Source of the DNA: an uncultured Anaerolineales bacterium
Lineage (GTDB): Bacteria > Chloroflexota > Anaerolineae > Aggregatilineales > Aggregatilineaceae
Reading direction: 5' to 3'
DNA length: 64,000 nucleotides
Assembly: GCA_937135955.1 (NCBI GenBank)
Contig: CAKZOB010000052.1
Coordinates: 1 to 64,000, forward strand
Shown here: one piece after another, positions 37,883-46,937 of the stretch
Position numbering within the stretch: the stretch's first letter is position 1
Layout: each line of letters begins with the position of its first letter
Translations under genes and position numbers: made by a program
Notes under the pieces: generated by a model
Told to the model about the DNA's origin: nothing
What the model saw: only the letters and a program-made list of their open reading frames with translations
Databases searched by the model: none

Positions 37883-39211
37883 ATGTTTGAGAGTCTGAGC
37901 GATCGCCTGCAAAGCGTCTTTGAGCAACTGGGGCGCAAAGGCCGCCTGACGGAGGAAGACGTCAATACTGCCATGCGCGAGGTGCGCATGGCCTTGCTCG
38001 AAGCCGACGTCAACCTCAAGGTGACCAAGGACTTCATCAATCGCGTCAAAGAACGAGCCATCGGCGCGGAAGTCCAAAAGAGCCTCAAGCCTTCCCAGCA
38101 GGTGATCAAGATCGTGCACGAGGAACTGATCGCCACGCTCGGCCAGCCGGGTCGCCTGAACCTGAGCGGCCCGACGCCGCGCGTGATCATGCTGGTGGGC
38201 CTGCAGGGGTCGGGCAAGACCACCACTGCCGCCAAGCTCGCGCTGATGCTGCGCCGCGACAACCGCCGCCCCTTCCTGGTGGCGGGCGACACTTACCGTC
38301 CGGCGGCGGTCGAGCAGTTGGTCACGCTGGCCAAACAGATCAACATCCCCTACTACCAAGAGGGGACGACCGCTCCCCCGCCCGACATCTGCGTGCGCGG
38401 GGTTGAGGCAGCTCGCAAAGCCGACGCGACTGTGGTCATCCTGGATACAGCGGGCCGTCTGCAGATTGACGACGAGATGATGGACGAGCTGGTCGCCATC
38501 CGCGACCGCACACAGCCCGCCGAAATCCTGTTGGTGGCCGACGCCATGACCGGCCAGGAAGCCGTGCGCATCGCCGAAGGCTTCAATCAGCGCGTGGGGT
38601 TGACTGGCCTGATCCTGACCAAAGTGGACGGCGACGCCCGCGGTGGAGCTGCGATCTCCATGCGCGCCGTGACCGGCGTGCCGATCAAGTTCCTGGGCAC
38701 CGGCGAGAAGCTCGACGGCCTGGAAGTGTTCCATCCGGATCGGCTGGCTTCACGCATTCTGGGCATGGGCGATGTGCTCAGCCTGATCGAACGCGCCGAG
38801 CAGGCGTTCGACATGGAAGAAGCCGAGCGCCTGCAGCGCAAACTGCTGAAGAATCAGTTCACGCTGGAAGACTTCCTCAAGCAGTTGCAGCAGGTCAAGC
38901 GCATGGGTAGCATTGGGCAAATCCTGGATATGCTGCCCGGCATGGGGCGTCTGCGTCAGCAACTGAACATTGACAACGAAGAAGCGCAGCGGCAGCTCAA
39001 GAAAGTCGAGGCGATCATCAATTCGATGACGCCCCAGGAACGGCGCAATCCCAAGTTGCTGAATGCCAGCCGCAAGAAGCGGATCGCTGCCGGAAGTGGC
39101 ACGACCGTGCAAGATGTCAACGCGCTGCTGCGGCAATTCCGCGAAATGCAGCACATGATGCAGATGATCGGGCGCGGGCGTTTTCCGCGTATTCCTGGTC
39201 TGTTCAATTGA
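37883..39211 (+). CDS. ffh: Signal recognition particle protein Ffh (SRP54)
   Basis: 442 residues. N domain is 1-85. The G domain has G1 GLQGSGKTTT (about 106-115), DTAGR and TKVDGDARGG. The Met-rich M domain from about 325 carries the SRP RNA- and signal-binding region (QMMQMIGRGRFPRIPG at the end). It binds SRP RNA and brings nascent membrane proteins to FtsY. The 4.5S RNA gene is not in the window. First gene of a plus-strand run of ribosome-related genes. Confidence 0.98.
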   Translation: MFESLSDRLQSVFEQLGRKGRLTEEDVNTAMREVRMALLEADVNLKVTKDFINRVKERAIGAEVQKSLKPSQQVIKIVHEELIATLGQPGRLNLSGPTPRVIMLVGLQGSGKTTTAAKLALMLRRDNRRPFLVAGDTYRPAAVEQLVTLAKQINIPYYQEGTTAPPPDICVRGVEAARKADATVVILDTAGRLQIDDEMMDELVAIRDRTQPAEILLVADAMTGQEAVRIAEGFNQRVGLTGLILTKVDGDARGGAAISMRAVTGVPIKFLGTGEKLDGLEVFHPDRLASRILGMGDVLSLIERAEQAFDMEEAERLQRKLLKNQFTLEDFLKQLQQVKRMGSIGQILDMLPGMGRLRQQLNIDNEEAQRQLKKVEAIINSMTPQERRNPKLLNASRKKRIAAGSGTTVQDVNALLRQFREMQHMMQMIGRGRFPRIPGLFN

Positions 39212-39330
39212 CGGGCATTGCCCGTATTTGCTGCGGTTGTCCGGCAGACTGCCCTGCCAACCCTCGGCAGCGCGCAGCAAACCAAACGTATGCACAGTAC
39301 TGCACCATCAGTGAGGGATAGGATACAGCG

Positions 39331-39732
39331 ATGGTTCGCATTCGTCTACGCCGCGTAGGACGTAAGAAACAACCCAGCTACCGCATTGTCGTCGCCGACG
39401 CGCGCAGCCCGCGCGATGGTCGTTATATTGAGGCCATCGGCTTCTACAATCCGCGCACCGAGCCAGAGACCATCACGGTCAAGGAAGATCGCGCGTTGCA
39501 CTGGCTGAGCGTGGGCGCTCAACCCAGCGAGCCGGTCGAACGCATCTTGAGGAAACTCGGCACGCTCGCTCGTTACGAGCGGCTGCGCCAGGGCGAAGCC
39601 CTGGAAGTACTGGTCGCCGAGGCCGAGGCCGAGGCCGCAGCCCGTGGCCCCATCAGCCCGAAGACCAGCTATCCGCCCAAGCCGAAAGCCAAAAAGGCCG
39701 AAGCGGCTGATCAAGCTGCACCGGCGAGCTAA
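39331..39732 (+). CDS. rpsP: 30S ribosomal protein S16
   Basis: 133 residues. The conserved N-terminal 80 residues (MVRIRLRRVGRKKQPSYRIV, DARSPRDGRYIEAIGFYNP) are followed by a C-terminal extension of about 50 residues rich in Ala, Glu, Lys and Pro (KPKAKKAEAADQAAPAS), longer than in many bacteria. The 119 bp upstream hold possible stem-loops (TTTGCTGCG...CGCAGCAAA) but no clear ligand class. Confidence 0.97.
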   Translation: MVRIRLRRVGRKKQPSYRIVVADARSPRDGRYIEAIGFYNPRTEPETITVKEDRALHWLSVGAQPSEPVERILRKLGTLARYERLRQGEALEVLVAEAEAEAAARGPISPKTSYPPKPKAKKAEAADQAAPAS

Positions 39733-39762
39733 CGGCGGAGCTGCTGACAATCTGACGCGACG

Positions 39763-39799
39763 AATGCGGACAGCGAGCGGTTTTGTGCTGTCCGCATTT
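39763..39799 (+). terminator. Strong hairpin between rpsP and khpA
   Basis: AATGCGGACAGC pairs perfectly with GCTGTCCGCATT (12 bp, 12-base loop). The following TTGCCCTTTG is a weak T tract. It probably lowers read-through or protects the 3' end of rpsP mRNA rather than fully terminating, since khpA-rimM-dprA follow. Confidence 0.65.
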
Positions 39800-39852
39800 G
39801 CCCTTTGCGGCGGGCAACCCTGCCCACCGGCTCAACCTGGAGGGACACTCCC

Positions 39853-40080
39853 ATGAGAGAACTGGTCGAGTATATCGCCAAGTCACTTGTTGATGACCCT
39901 GGTCAGGTACGGGTGACCGAAACCCGTCATGGCAACACCACAGTGCTTGAACTGCAGGTGGCCCCAGACGATATGGGCCGCATCATTGGCAAAAACGGGC
40001 GCATCGCGAACGCCATCCGCGTACTGGTGCGCGTCCCCGCCGCCAAACAAGGCAAGCGCGTCTCGCTAGATATCGTCTGA
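39853..40080 (+). CDS. khpA: KH-domain RNA-binding protein KhpA
   Basis: 75 residues from ATG 39853 (GGAGG upstream); an ATG at 39805 is the frame's first but lacks family residues. A single KH domain with the GxxG loop IIGKNGRI. It is usually encoded between rpsP and rimM, as here, and acts on RNA with KhpB. It probably helps ribosome or small-RNA functions. Confidence 0.95.
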   Translation: MRELVEYIAKSLVDDPGQVRVTETRHGNTTVLELQVAPDDMGRIIGKNGRIANAIRVLVRVPAAKQGKRVSLDIV

Positions 40081-40090
40081 GCACACGGTC

Positions 40091-40645
40091 ATGCCCGCTT
40101 CTGGCTCAACAGGGCGTTCGCCTGCCCCTCCTTTCCTCTTGCTTGGACGAGTCCTGCGTCCACACGGGGTGCGCGGAGAAGTACGCATTGAGGTCATCAC
40201 GGCCTATCCGGAGCGCATTGTGCCCGATCAGCGCGTCTATCTGGGGCGCGATCCGTCCGACGTGGCTACGGCTGTGCCTCACACCGTCATCAGGGCGCGC
40301 AAACACCAGCACTATCTGATTCTCCAGTTCAAAGAGGTTCCCGATCGCAACACTGCTGAGCTACTGCGCGAGCAGTATGTGATGGTGGCGCTGGAAGACG
40401 CCGTCCCGCTTGAAGAGGGCGAGTACTATCTATTCCAGGTCATCGGCCTGCAGGTGATCACTACCGAGGGTGAAGTGCTGGGCAACGTGGTAGACGTGAT
40501 CGAGACGGGGGCGAACGACGTATTCGTAGTACACGGGCCGCGCGGGGAAGTTCTGCTGCCCGACACCGACGAATGCGTCCAGGACATTGACTTTGAGGCG
40601 GGCACGCTCACCGTGCACCTGCTGGACGGCCTGCTGGGCGAGTGA
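40091..40645 (+). CDS. rimM: 16S rRNA processing protein RimM
   Basis: 184 residues. The N-terminal RimM domain (about 15-95) contains LLLGRVLRPHGVRGEVRIEV. The C-terminal PRC-like domain (about 105-184) has YYLFQVIGLQVITTEGEVLG and PRGEVLLPDTDECVQDID. It binds S19 and helps 30S maturation. It begins 10 bp after khpA. dprA follows. Confidence 0.95.
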   Translation: MPASGSTGRSPAPPFLLLGRVLRPHGVRGEVRIEVITAYPERIVPDQRVYLGRDPSDVATAVPHTVIRARKHQHYLILQFKEVPDRNTAELLREQYVMVALEDAVPLEEGEYYLFQVIGLQVITTEGEVLGNVVDVIETGANDVFVVHGPRGEVLLPDTDECVQDIDFEAGTLTVHLLDGLLGE

Positions 40646-40681
40646 CTTCGCGCCGCCCCGACGACTATCCTGAGGCAGACC

Positions 40682-41797
40682 ATGAACGCGCGCAAATACT
40701 GGCTGGGCTTCAACGCCGTCAGGGGTATCGGCCCGCTGCGACTGCGCGCTTTACGCGCCGCCTTCGACTCCCTGGAAAGCGCCTGGCACGCCTCCGAAAG
40801 CGAGCTGGCGGCAGCGGGGCTGGATCGGCGGGCCATCGGCAACCTGCTGACTGCGCGGCAGCACTTCGATCTCGACCGGATGCTGGAAACCGTCTATCAG
40901 GCGGGCGCTGCCGTCATCACGCTGGACGACGCCGACTACCCCTCTTTGCTGCGAGAACTGCCCGACGCGCCCGCCGTGCTTTTCGTCAAAGGTACGTTGC
41001 TCGAGGCCGATCGCTGGGCCGTTGCCTTTGTGGGTACGCGGCGTGCTACGGCTTACGGGCGCGAGATAACTCGTCAGTTGGTTGCGTCACTGGCAGGGGC
41101 GGGGATCACGATCGTCAGCGGGTTGGCGCTGGGCATAGACGCAGCATCGCACAAGGCCGCACTGGACGCCGGAGGCCGGACGATCGCAGTGCTCGGTTGC
41201 GGCATTGACCGCGTCTATCCGCCGGAACATCGCAAGCTGGCTGCCGACATTGCCAGCAATGGGGCGCTGATCAGCGAGTTTCCGCTGGGCACCGAGCCAG
41301 AGGGCAAAAATTTCCCCGTGCGCAACCGGTTGATCAGCGGGCTGGCGCTGGGCGTGGTGGTCGTGGAAGCGCCGCTCAACAGCGGTGCCCTGCTCACTGC
41401 CGACTTTGCCGCCGAACAGGGCCGCGATGTATTCGCCGTGCCGGGCAACGTGACTTCGCCGGCTAGCGCGGGCACCAACCGCCTGATCCAGAACGGGGCC
41501 AAGTTGGTCGTCAGCGCTGACGACATCCTGGACGAACTGAACCTGACGCGCACGACGGTCGAGACTCAGACCCAGGTACGGCAGATCGCGCCCGATTCGC
41601 CTCTCGAGGCGACGCTGGCGGCTCTGCTGGAAGACGAGCCGCTGCACATAGACGACCTGGTCGAACGCTCCGGCCTGCCCATCACCACGGTCAGCAGCGC
41701 ATTGGCGCTGATGGAACTCAAGGGAATGGTGCAGCGGCAGGAAGGCATGACTTATGCGCGCGCGCAGGGCGGAGCGCCCTTGTTGCGCCTGGACTGA
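40682..41797 (+). CDS. dprA: DNA processing protein DprA (Smf)
   Basis: 371 residues. The N-terminal helical region has an HhH-like pair (FNAVRGIGPLRLRALRAAF). The Rossmann domain (about 105-290) has FVGTRRATAYGREITRQL, VSGLALGIDAASHKAAL and GCGIDRVYPPEHRKL. The C-terminal winged helix is from about 295 to 365. DprA loads RecA on incoming single-stranded DNA during transformation. Together with the ComEA-like gene at 32296 it suggests natural competence. Confidence 0.95.
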   Translation: MNARKYWLGFNAVRGIGPLRLRALRAAFDSLESAWHASESELAAAGLDRRAIGNLLTARQHFDLDRMLETVYQAGAAVITLDDADYPSLLRELPDAPAVLFVKGTLLEADRWAVAFVGTRRATAYGREITRQLVASLAGAGITIVSGLALGIDAASHKAALDAGGRTIAVLGCGIDRVYPPEHRKLAADIASNGALISEFPLGTEPEGKNFPVRNRLISGLALGVVVVEAPLNSGALLTADFAAEQGRDVFAVPGNVTSPASAGTNRLIQNGAKLVVSADDILDELNLTRTTVETQTQVRQIAPDSPLEATLAALLEDEPLHIDDLVERSGLPITTVSSALALMELKGMVQRQEGMTYARAQGGAPLLRLD

Positions 41798-41853
41798 GAA
41801 GACTGCCACACTCACGCTGGATGTGGCAGGAGACTCTCTTACGGACAACTGCA

Positions 41854-42936
41854 ATGACCGCACTCTATGCACTCATCATGGCTGGCGGTGGCGGCACTCG
41901 TCTGTGGCCGCTCAGCCGACGCAACCGCCCCAAACAAATGTTGCCCCTGGTCGAAGACCGGACGATGTTCCAGATTTCAGTCGAGCGCCTGGCTCCGCTG
42001 TTGCCGCCGGAGCGCATTTTTGTGGTTACGGGCGTTGACCAGGTGGACGGATTGCGGGCCAGCACACCTCAGGTTCCGCCGGAGAACTTCGTCACCGAGC
42101 CGTTCGGCATGAACACCGGCCCGGCGGTTGGCCTGGGGACGATTCACATACAGCACCGCGATCCGCAGGCAGTGATCGCCGTGCTCACCGCCGATCAGCA
42201 CATCGCCGACAAAGCCCGGCTGCGGGGCGTGCTGGCCGCTGCAAGTGAACTGGCCCTGGACGGTTACATTGTGACGCTGGGTATCCGGCCAGACTTCCCC
42301 GCTACCGGCTACGGCTACATTCAGCGCGGTGCGCCGCTGCGTCAGGTCGGTGAGTTCCAGGCATACCGCGCCGACCGCTTCACCGAAAAGCCCGATCTGG
42401 AGACGGCCAAAGCTTTCCTAGCCAGCGGTCTGTATAGCTGGAACAGCGGCATGTTCATCTTCCGCGTCGAGCAGATCATAGCCGAATATGCTCGCCAGCA
42501 ACCCCTGTTGTACGGCCTGTTGCGCGACATTCAGGCCGCCCTGGGACGCCCCGACTATCCCGACGTGCTGCGTGATAAGTGGTTGCAGATGCCCAAAATC
42601 TCCATTGACTACGCCGTCATGGAAGGCGCGCAGAACATGGCCGTCATCCCGGTAGATATGGGCTGGAGCGACATCGGGAGCTGGGAAACGCTCTACGATG
42701 TGCTGGAACACGACGCCGATGGCAATGCGGCTCGTGGGAATGGCCGCGGCCATATTCACCTGGGGACAAAAAAGACCCTGGTCTATAGCGATAAGCGGGT
42801 GGTGACGATCGGCCTGGAAGACCTGATCATTGTGGACACGGACGACATCCTGTTCGTCTGCCGCCGCGACCGTTCGCAGGATGTGCGGGAGATCGTCGAA
42901 CGGCTGAAGGCCGCGGGAGAAGACGATCTACTATAG
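41854..42936 (+). CDS. manC: Mannose-1-phosphate guanylyltransferase
   Basis: 360 residues from ATG 41854, which gives the family N-terminus MTALYALIMAGGGGTRLWPL. An ATG at 41821 would add 11 residues; neither has an ideal ribosome-binding site. The nucleotidyltransferase loop is GGGGTRLWP(L)SRRNRPKQ, with TEPFGMNTGPAVG and GYGYIQRG further on. EKPDLETAK and WNSGMFIF are ManC hallmarks. It makes GDP-mannose from mannose-1-P and GTP, for glycans. It lacks the isomerase domain of bifunctional enzymes. Confidence 0.93.
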   Translation: MTALYALIMAGGGGTRLWPLSRRNRPKQMLPLVEDRTMFQISVERLAPLLPPERIFVVTGVDQVDGLRASTPQVPPENFVTEPFGMNTGPAVGLGTIHIQHRDPQAVIAVLTADQHIADKARLRGVLAAASELALDGYIVTLGIRPDFPATGYGYIQRGAPLRQVGEFQAYRADRFTEKPDLETAKAFLASGLYSWNSGMFIFRVEQIIAEYARQQPLLYGLLRDIQAALGRPDYPDVLRDKWLQMPKISIDYAVMEGAQNMAVIPVDMGWSDIGSWETLYDVLEHDADGNAARGNGRGHIHLGTKKTLVYSDKRVVTIGLEDLIIVDTDDILFVCRRDRSQDVREIVERLKAAGEDDLL

Positions 42937-42944
42937 GGGGCGCT

Positions 42945-43238
42945 ATGGTCATCATCGCCGCCACCATTGACCTGGACCTGCCGGGCGTGGCCTCGCTGAA
43001 AGAGAAGCGCGGCATCCTCAAGTCGTTGATTGCCCGCCTGCACAGTGCTTTCAACATCGCGGTAGCCGAGGTAGACCTGCACGACGCCTGGCAATCGGCG
43101 GCGCTGGGCATAGCCATCGTCAGCACCAGCGCCGCTCATGGTGAGGCCCGCCTTGAACAGGTCTTGCGCTGGATCGAGCACAACCGCCCCGACGTGACCA
43201 TTGTGGATCACGAACTGGAAGTGATTCACTTTGGCTGA
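42945..43238 (+). CDS. DUF503 family protein (YlxP-like)
   Basis: 97 residues. The DUF503 pattern is SLKEKRGILKSLIARL near 17-32, then FNIAVAEVDLHDAWQSAALG and the C-terminal strand-rich end. The ferredoxin-like fold suggests RNA or ribosome binding; in other bacteria the gene lies near rbfA or infB. It ends 13 bp inside the convergent dynamin-like gene. Confidence 0.9.
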   Translation: MVIIAATIDLDLPGVASLKEKRGILKSLIARLHSAFNIAVAEVDLHDAWQSAALGIAIVSTSAAHGEARLEQVLRWIEHNRPDVTIVDHELEVIHFG

Positions 43239-45040
43239 GGCTGGTTGTCCACAATGATCTCGATGGCATCGAGCAGCTCGCGCAGTGCCCTGGCTTCAGC
43301 GGCTTGTTCTTGCAGGGCGTTCTTCTGGCTGGTGTAGCGGTCGTGTAGCACGCTCAGTTGACTGAACACCGGTGACAGGATTTGCTGCCCATATTGCAAC
43401 AGGCGGCTCCGCTCGCGGCTGGTCAGGTCAACCAGGGCCTGGCGATAGCTGAGCTGTAGCGCGCTCAGACGTTTGTCGAGTTCGCGTTCGGCGTCGCGTT
43501 TCATTTTGCGCCAGTAGAGCACGGCAGCCGTCCCGCCGCCCACCAGCAGCGTCGGTCCCACCACAAAGGTTGCCAGGATGCTGCCAACTGCCGCTGTCAC
43601 CGCCCCGTGAGCAGCCACGCCCAGCACCACGGCCACAATACCCCCCAGCGCCGCCGTGAAGCCGGTGGAGAAGCCCAACAGATTGGCGCGGAAGCTCTGG
43701 CGCAGATTCTCCGCCAGGCTGTCGTCGGTATAGGATTTCAGTTCCGCGTCGGCGATGGCGATAGCCGCCTGCAGCGCGGCGCGCTGTTCGGCATAGCCGG
43801 TTGCGTCTACCCTGCCAATTTCGCGATCCAGGGAGGTCTGCAGAGCGGTTAGACGATCGAGGATGCTGCGCCAGTAGCGGCGGCTGCTATCCACTACCTC
43901 ATTGACATATTGCTCAGAGACTGAAGCGATCTGATCGGGTGCGTTGGCGATGACCTCACGCTCGAATTCGGCGCGCATAGCCTCGCGGTCGAGCACGCGC
44001 GGCGCGCGCTGCAGCGTCAGGTTGCGCCGGATGAACTGACTTCCCCGCTCGCGCATGGCCGCAAACACCCGGTCGAGTTCACGTTGTGCGGCAGACAGTT
44101 GTTCGTCGAGCGTGCCCGCTTGCCGGTTGAGTTCCTCGCGCAGGTTTTCGGTGAGCGTGGTGTCGCCCCTCACCAACGCGATCTGCGCCTCCAGCGCCGC
44201 GACATATCTGCGAATCATACTTTCGGCGAAATCCAGTTGGGCATAAAGCTTTTGCTTGGCGGGCGGCACGCGCTCGAAAATGCTGCGCAGGTAGTCGCGG
44301 ACGGCGTTCATACCGCCCGGATCGTGCGCAGCGCCGGCGAACAGTCCACCGCCTTTCTCTTTGAGCGCCTGTTTGGCCGATACCATGAAAATTTCCGGGC
44401 GCAGATCGAGCAATTCGTGCAGTTGCTGGCGGACGAAAGCCAGCACCTCTTTCTGCTCGTGCTTCTGCAACAGGTCGGCCTGATTGATCACCACTACGAT
44501 CTTCTTGCCGTAGTCCTTGGCCAGTTCCAGGTAGAGCCGCTCAGTTTCGGCCAGGGCGCGCTTGGCCGAAAGCAGAAAAATGACCAGGTCACTGCGGCTG
44601 AGGAAGCTCTTGGCGATCTGTTCGTGCTTGCGGAATACCGAGCCAGTGCCCGGCGTATCCACGATGACCACGCCCGGCCCGCCCGTGTTCGGATGCAACC
44701 ACTCGCGCACCACGCCCTGTTCGCGCCAGGTGAACTCGCTCTGACGCCTGGGTGCCCAGCGAATGAGTTCGATGGCGTCCGTGGTGGGTGTGATGCCCGT
44801 GGGCAACAGTTCGTCGCCCAGCAGGGCGTTGATGAAGGTGGACTTGCCCGCGTTGAATTCGCCAACTACCACTACCAGGAAGAACATTTCCTGCAGGTCG
44901 GCAGCGTTCTGTTGCAGACGCCGGCGATCCTCAGCGTGTTCTGTGCCCATCTGCGCCAGGATGTCGGCTATTGCCTGCAACAGGCGGACCGTGCGCTCAC
45001 GCGCTTCGGCAATGGGACCTTCCAGGACGATGCTAGTCAT
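43226..45040 (-). CDS. Dynamin-like GTPase 2
   Basis: 604 residues. GTPase motifs: G1 GEFNAGKST (60-68), G2 Thr in GITPTTDAI, G3 DTPG (about 129) and G4 NQAD (about 183). A long helical stalk follows, then a TM hairpin or paddle at about 445-515 (GFTAALGGIVAVVLGVAAHG, TFVVGPTLLVGGGTAAVLY). A helical C-terminus ends the protein. Bacterial dynamins remodel or protect membranes. It overlaps the other dynamin gene by 4 bp, so the two probably act as a pair, as in other tandem bacterial dynamins. Confidence 0.9.
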   Translation of the reverse strand: MTSIVLEGPIAEARERTVRLLQAIADILAQMGTEHAEDRRRLQQNAADLQEMFFLVVVVGEFNAGKSTFINALLGDELLPTGITPTTDAIELIRWAPRRQSEFTWREQGVVREWLHPNTGGPGVVIVDTPGTGSVFRKHEQIAKSFLSRSDLVIFLLSAKRALAETERLYLELAKDYGKKIVVVINQADLLQKHEQKEVLAFVRQQLHELLDLRPEIFMVSAKQALKEKGGGLFAGAAHDPGGMNAVRDYLRSIFERVPPAKQKLYAQLDFAESMIRRYVAALEAQIALVRGDTTLTENLREELNRQAGTLDEQLSAAQRELDRVFAAMRERGSQFIRRNLTLQRAPRVLDREAMRAEFEREVIANAPDQIASVSEQYVNEVVDSSRRYWRSILDRLTALQTSLDREIGRVDATGYAEQRAALQAAIAIADAELKSYTDDSLAENLRQSFRANLLGFSTGFTAALGGIVAVVLGVAAHGAVTAAVGSILATFVVGPTLLVGGGTAAVLYWRKMKRDAERELDKRLSALQLSYRQALVDLTSRERSRLLQYGQQILSPVFSQLSVLHDRYTSQKNALQEQAAEARALRELLDAIEIIVDNQPQPK

Positions 45041-46914
45041 ACGTCGCCGTTTCCTTGTGGGGGTGCCACAGGCTGGTACTTCCCGATCTCCATCTCGGCC
45101 AGGCCACGCTGAATCATCAGCAGCGCCTGTTGATGTTCGTGTAAGTCATGCCGCAGGGAGTCCAGCGCTTCGGCCTGCGTCGCGATGAGGCGGGTGAACG
45201 GCGCAGTAGCGTCGCGCCGAAGCTGTACACCGTGCGCGATCAATTCGTCGCAGGCTCGTTGCAGCGTCTCCAGGTATTCGTCGCGCAAAACCCTGATGCG
45301 CTTTTCGAAGCTCCGGCGCAATAGCCATCCGCGCAACGGCACCAGCGCCAGGCCCAGCAATACCGTCGCCAGGCCCACAACGAGCACCGCCAGCAGCGCC
45401 CCCGCAGCGGGCGGAGTCTCTGTGAAAGCCCCCGCCGCTGCCGCCAGCACCACGCACACCGTCAGCGTTTCCCACAGCGCCAGGATGATCAGCATGTTGC
45501 GCAATGTCCGGTCGAGTTGAGTCACCTCGAAGCTCTGAGCTTCGCGCAGCAATTCGTCCAGGCGCGGGCGGGCGTTGCGCAGGAATGCCCGTTCGTAGCG
45601 CAACGGAGATTGCACCCTGCCGACCAGTTTGTCCGACAGGTTGGGCGGCAGTTTCTGGACAGCGGCCCGCGTGTAGTCCACCAGATCGTCAATGTCCTGC
45701 ACGTCGCGCCCTTCCAGGCGCGGACCGAGTCTATCCACCAGTTCGGGGATGCGCCGGAAAGTCTCGCGCACTTTGTGCCGCTCGAAAGCGGCCTCGGCCT
45801 GAGTCTGGCGCTGGAAACGGCGCAGCAGCCGTCCCAGCCCGCTGATCTCCGCCAGGCCACCGAAGAACAGGCCTATCCCGCGCGAGAAATGGAACAACTC
45901 GCCAATGGCTCCGCCCCCTCGCGCTGTCGCTTCGTCCCAGGTATTGCTGATCTCCTCCAGGCTGTTGGCGACGACCTGCTGTTGCTCGCGCCGACTCTGC
46001 TCGATCTGCGCCTCGATGTTCTCCACGATCTTGCGGTGCGCATCCAGCGCAGCCTGCTGCGTCTGCACCAGGGCCAGTGCCTCCTTGACGGCGTTCTGGC
46101 AAATCTGCACAGGCGTTTCCAGTTTCTGGCGCACGCGCTCCAGGTCGCCCAGTGTCTCTTTGATGTACGCCTCGATGTCGGCGAACCCCGCCTCGTCCCA
46201 CAGGATTTCGTCGCGGGGCTTTTCTTGCTGCGCGGCCAGCGCGTCGCGGGCCGACACCAGCCAGACGGTCGGCTCGAAGCCCAGGTGCAGGCGGCTCTGT
46301 TCCAGCACGAACTCACGCACCTGTTCGCGCTCTGCCGGTTCCAGCACGTCCATTTGATTGACCACAATGATCACGCGCTTGCCGTAGGTCTTGAGTTGCT
46401 GGAGATATTCCAGATGACTGGCAGATAGCACCTGCGTGGCGATCATCACTAGCAACACCACATCGGCGCGGTGCAAAAAGCGACGCGTCACCTCGTCGTG
46501 CGTGCGAAAGACCGACTCCAGCCCAGGGGTATCTACCAGGCTCAGGTGTTCGAGCAGCGGGCTGGGGTGAAAGACTGTCTCGACCTCGCCCGCCCGCGAT
46601 CGCTGCACTTCTGGCCCGTGCCGCAGGATCACGATATGGTCGGTAGTGGGGATTGGCCCGACATCGAGAAGCTGCTCGCCGAGCAGTGCGTTGATCAGGC
46701 TCGACTTGCCCGACCCGAATGGCCCTACCATCACCATCAGAAAAGGGTGATTGGCGTGGAACAGCGCATCGCGCACCTGTTCCATGTGGATTTCTGGCAG
46801 CCCATCCACTCGCGCCAGCGTATCGAGCAGCGCGTTGATCTGCTCGAACTCCTGGCGACGCACCGCCTCGTACTGGCTCAACAGCCGGGCCGGCAATTGC
46901 ACGTCGTCCCCCAT
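45037..46914 (-). CDS. Dynamin-like GTPase 1
   Basis: 625 residues. G1 GPFGSGKSS (64-72), G2 PTTDH, G3 DTPG (about 127) and G4 NQMD (about 181). A coiled-coil stalk from about 290 follows; the hydrophobic paddle is at about 480-540 (LALWETLTVCVVLAAAAGAF and VLVVGLATVLLGLALVPL). It pairs with the downstream dynamin (4-bp overlap) and differs from it in sequence, so they may form a heteromeric coat on the membrane (inference). Confidence 0.9.
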   Translation of the reverse strand: MGDDVQLPARLLSQYEAVRRQEFEQINALLDTLARVDGLPEIHMEQVRDALFHANHPFLMVMVGPFGSGKSSLINALLGEQLLDVGPIPTTDHIVILRHGPEVQRSRAGEVETVFHPSPLLEHLSLVDTPGLESVFRTHDEVTRRFLHRADVVLLVMIATQVLSASHLEYLQQLKTYGKRVIIVVNQMDVLEPAEREQVREFVLEQSRLHLGFEPTVWLVSARDALAAQQEKPRDEILWDEAGFADIEAYIKETLGDLERVRQKLETPVQICQNAVKEALALVQTQQAALDAHRKIVENIEAQIEQSRREQQQVVANSLEEISNTWDEATARGGGAIGELFHFSRGIGLFFGGLAEISGLGRLLRRFQRQTQAEAAFERHKVRETFRRIPELVDRLGPRLEGRDVQDIDDLVDYTRAAVQKLPPNLSDKLVGRVQSPLRYERAFLRNARPRLDELLREAQSFEVTQLDRTLRNMLIILALWETLTVCVVLAAAAGAFTETPPAAGALLAVLVVGLATVLLGLALVPLRGWLLRRSFEKRIRVLRDEYLETLQRACDELIAHGVQLRRDATAPFTRLIATQAEALDSLRHDLHEHQQALLMIQRGLAEMEIGKYQPVAPPQGNGDV

Positions 46915-46937
46915 CCTCTCACCTGCGGACTGCGCTG

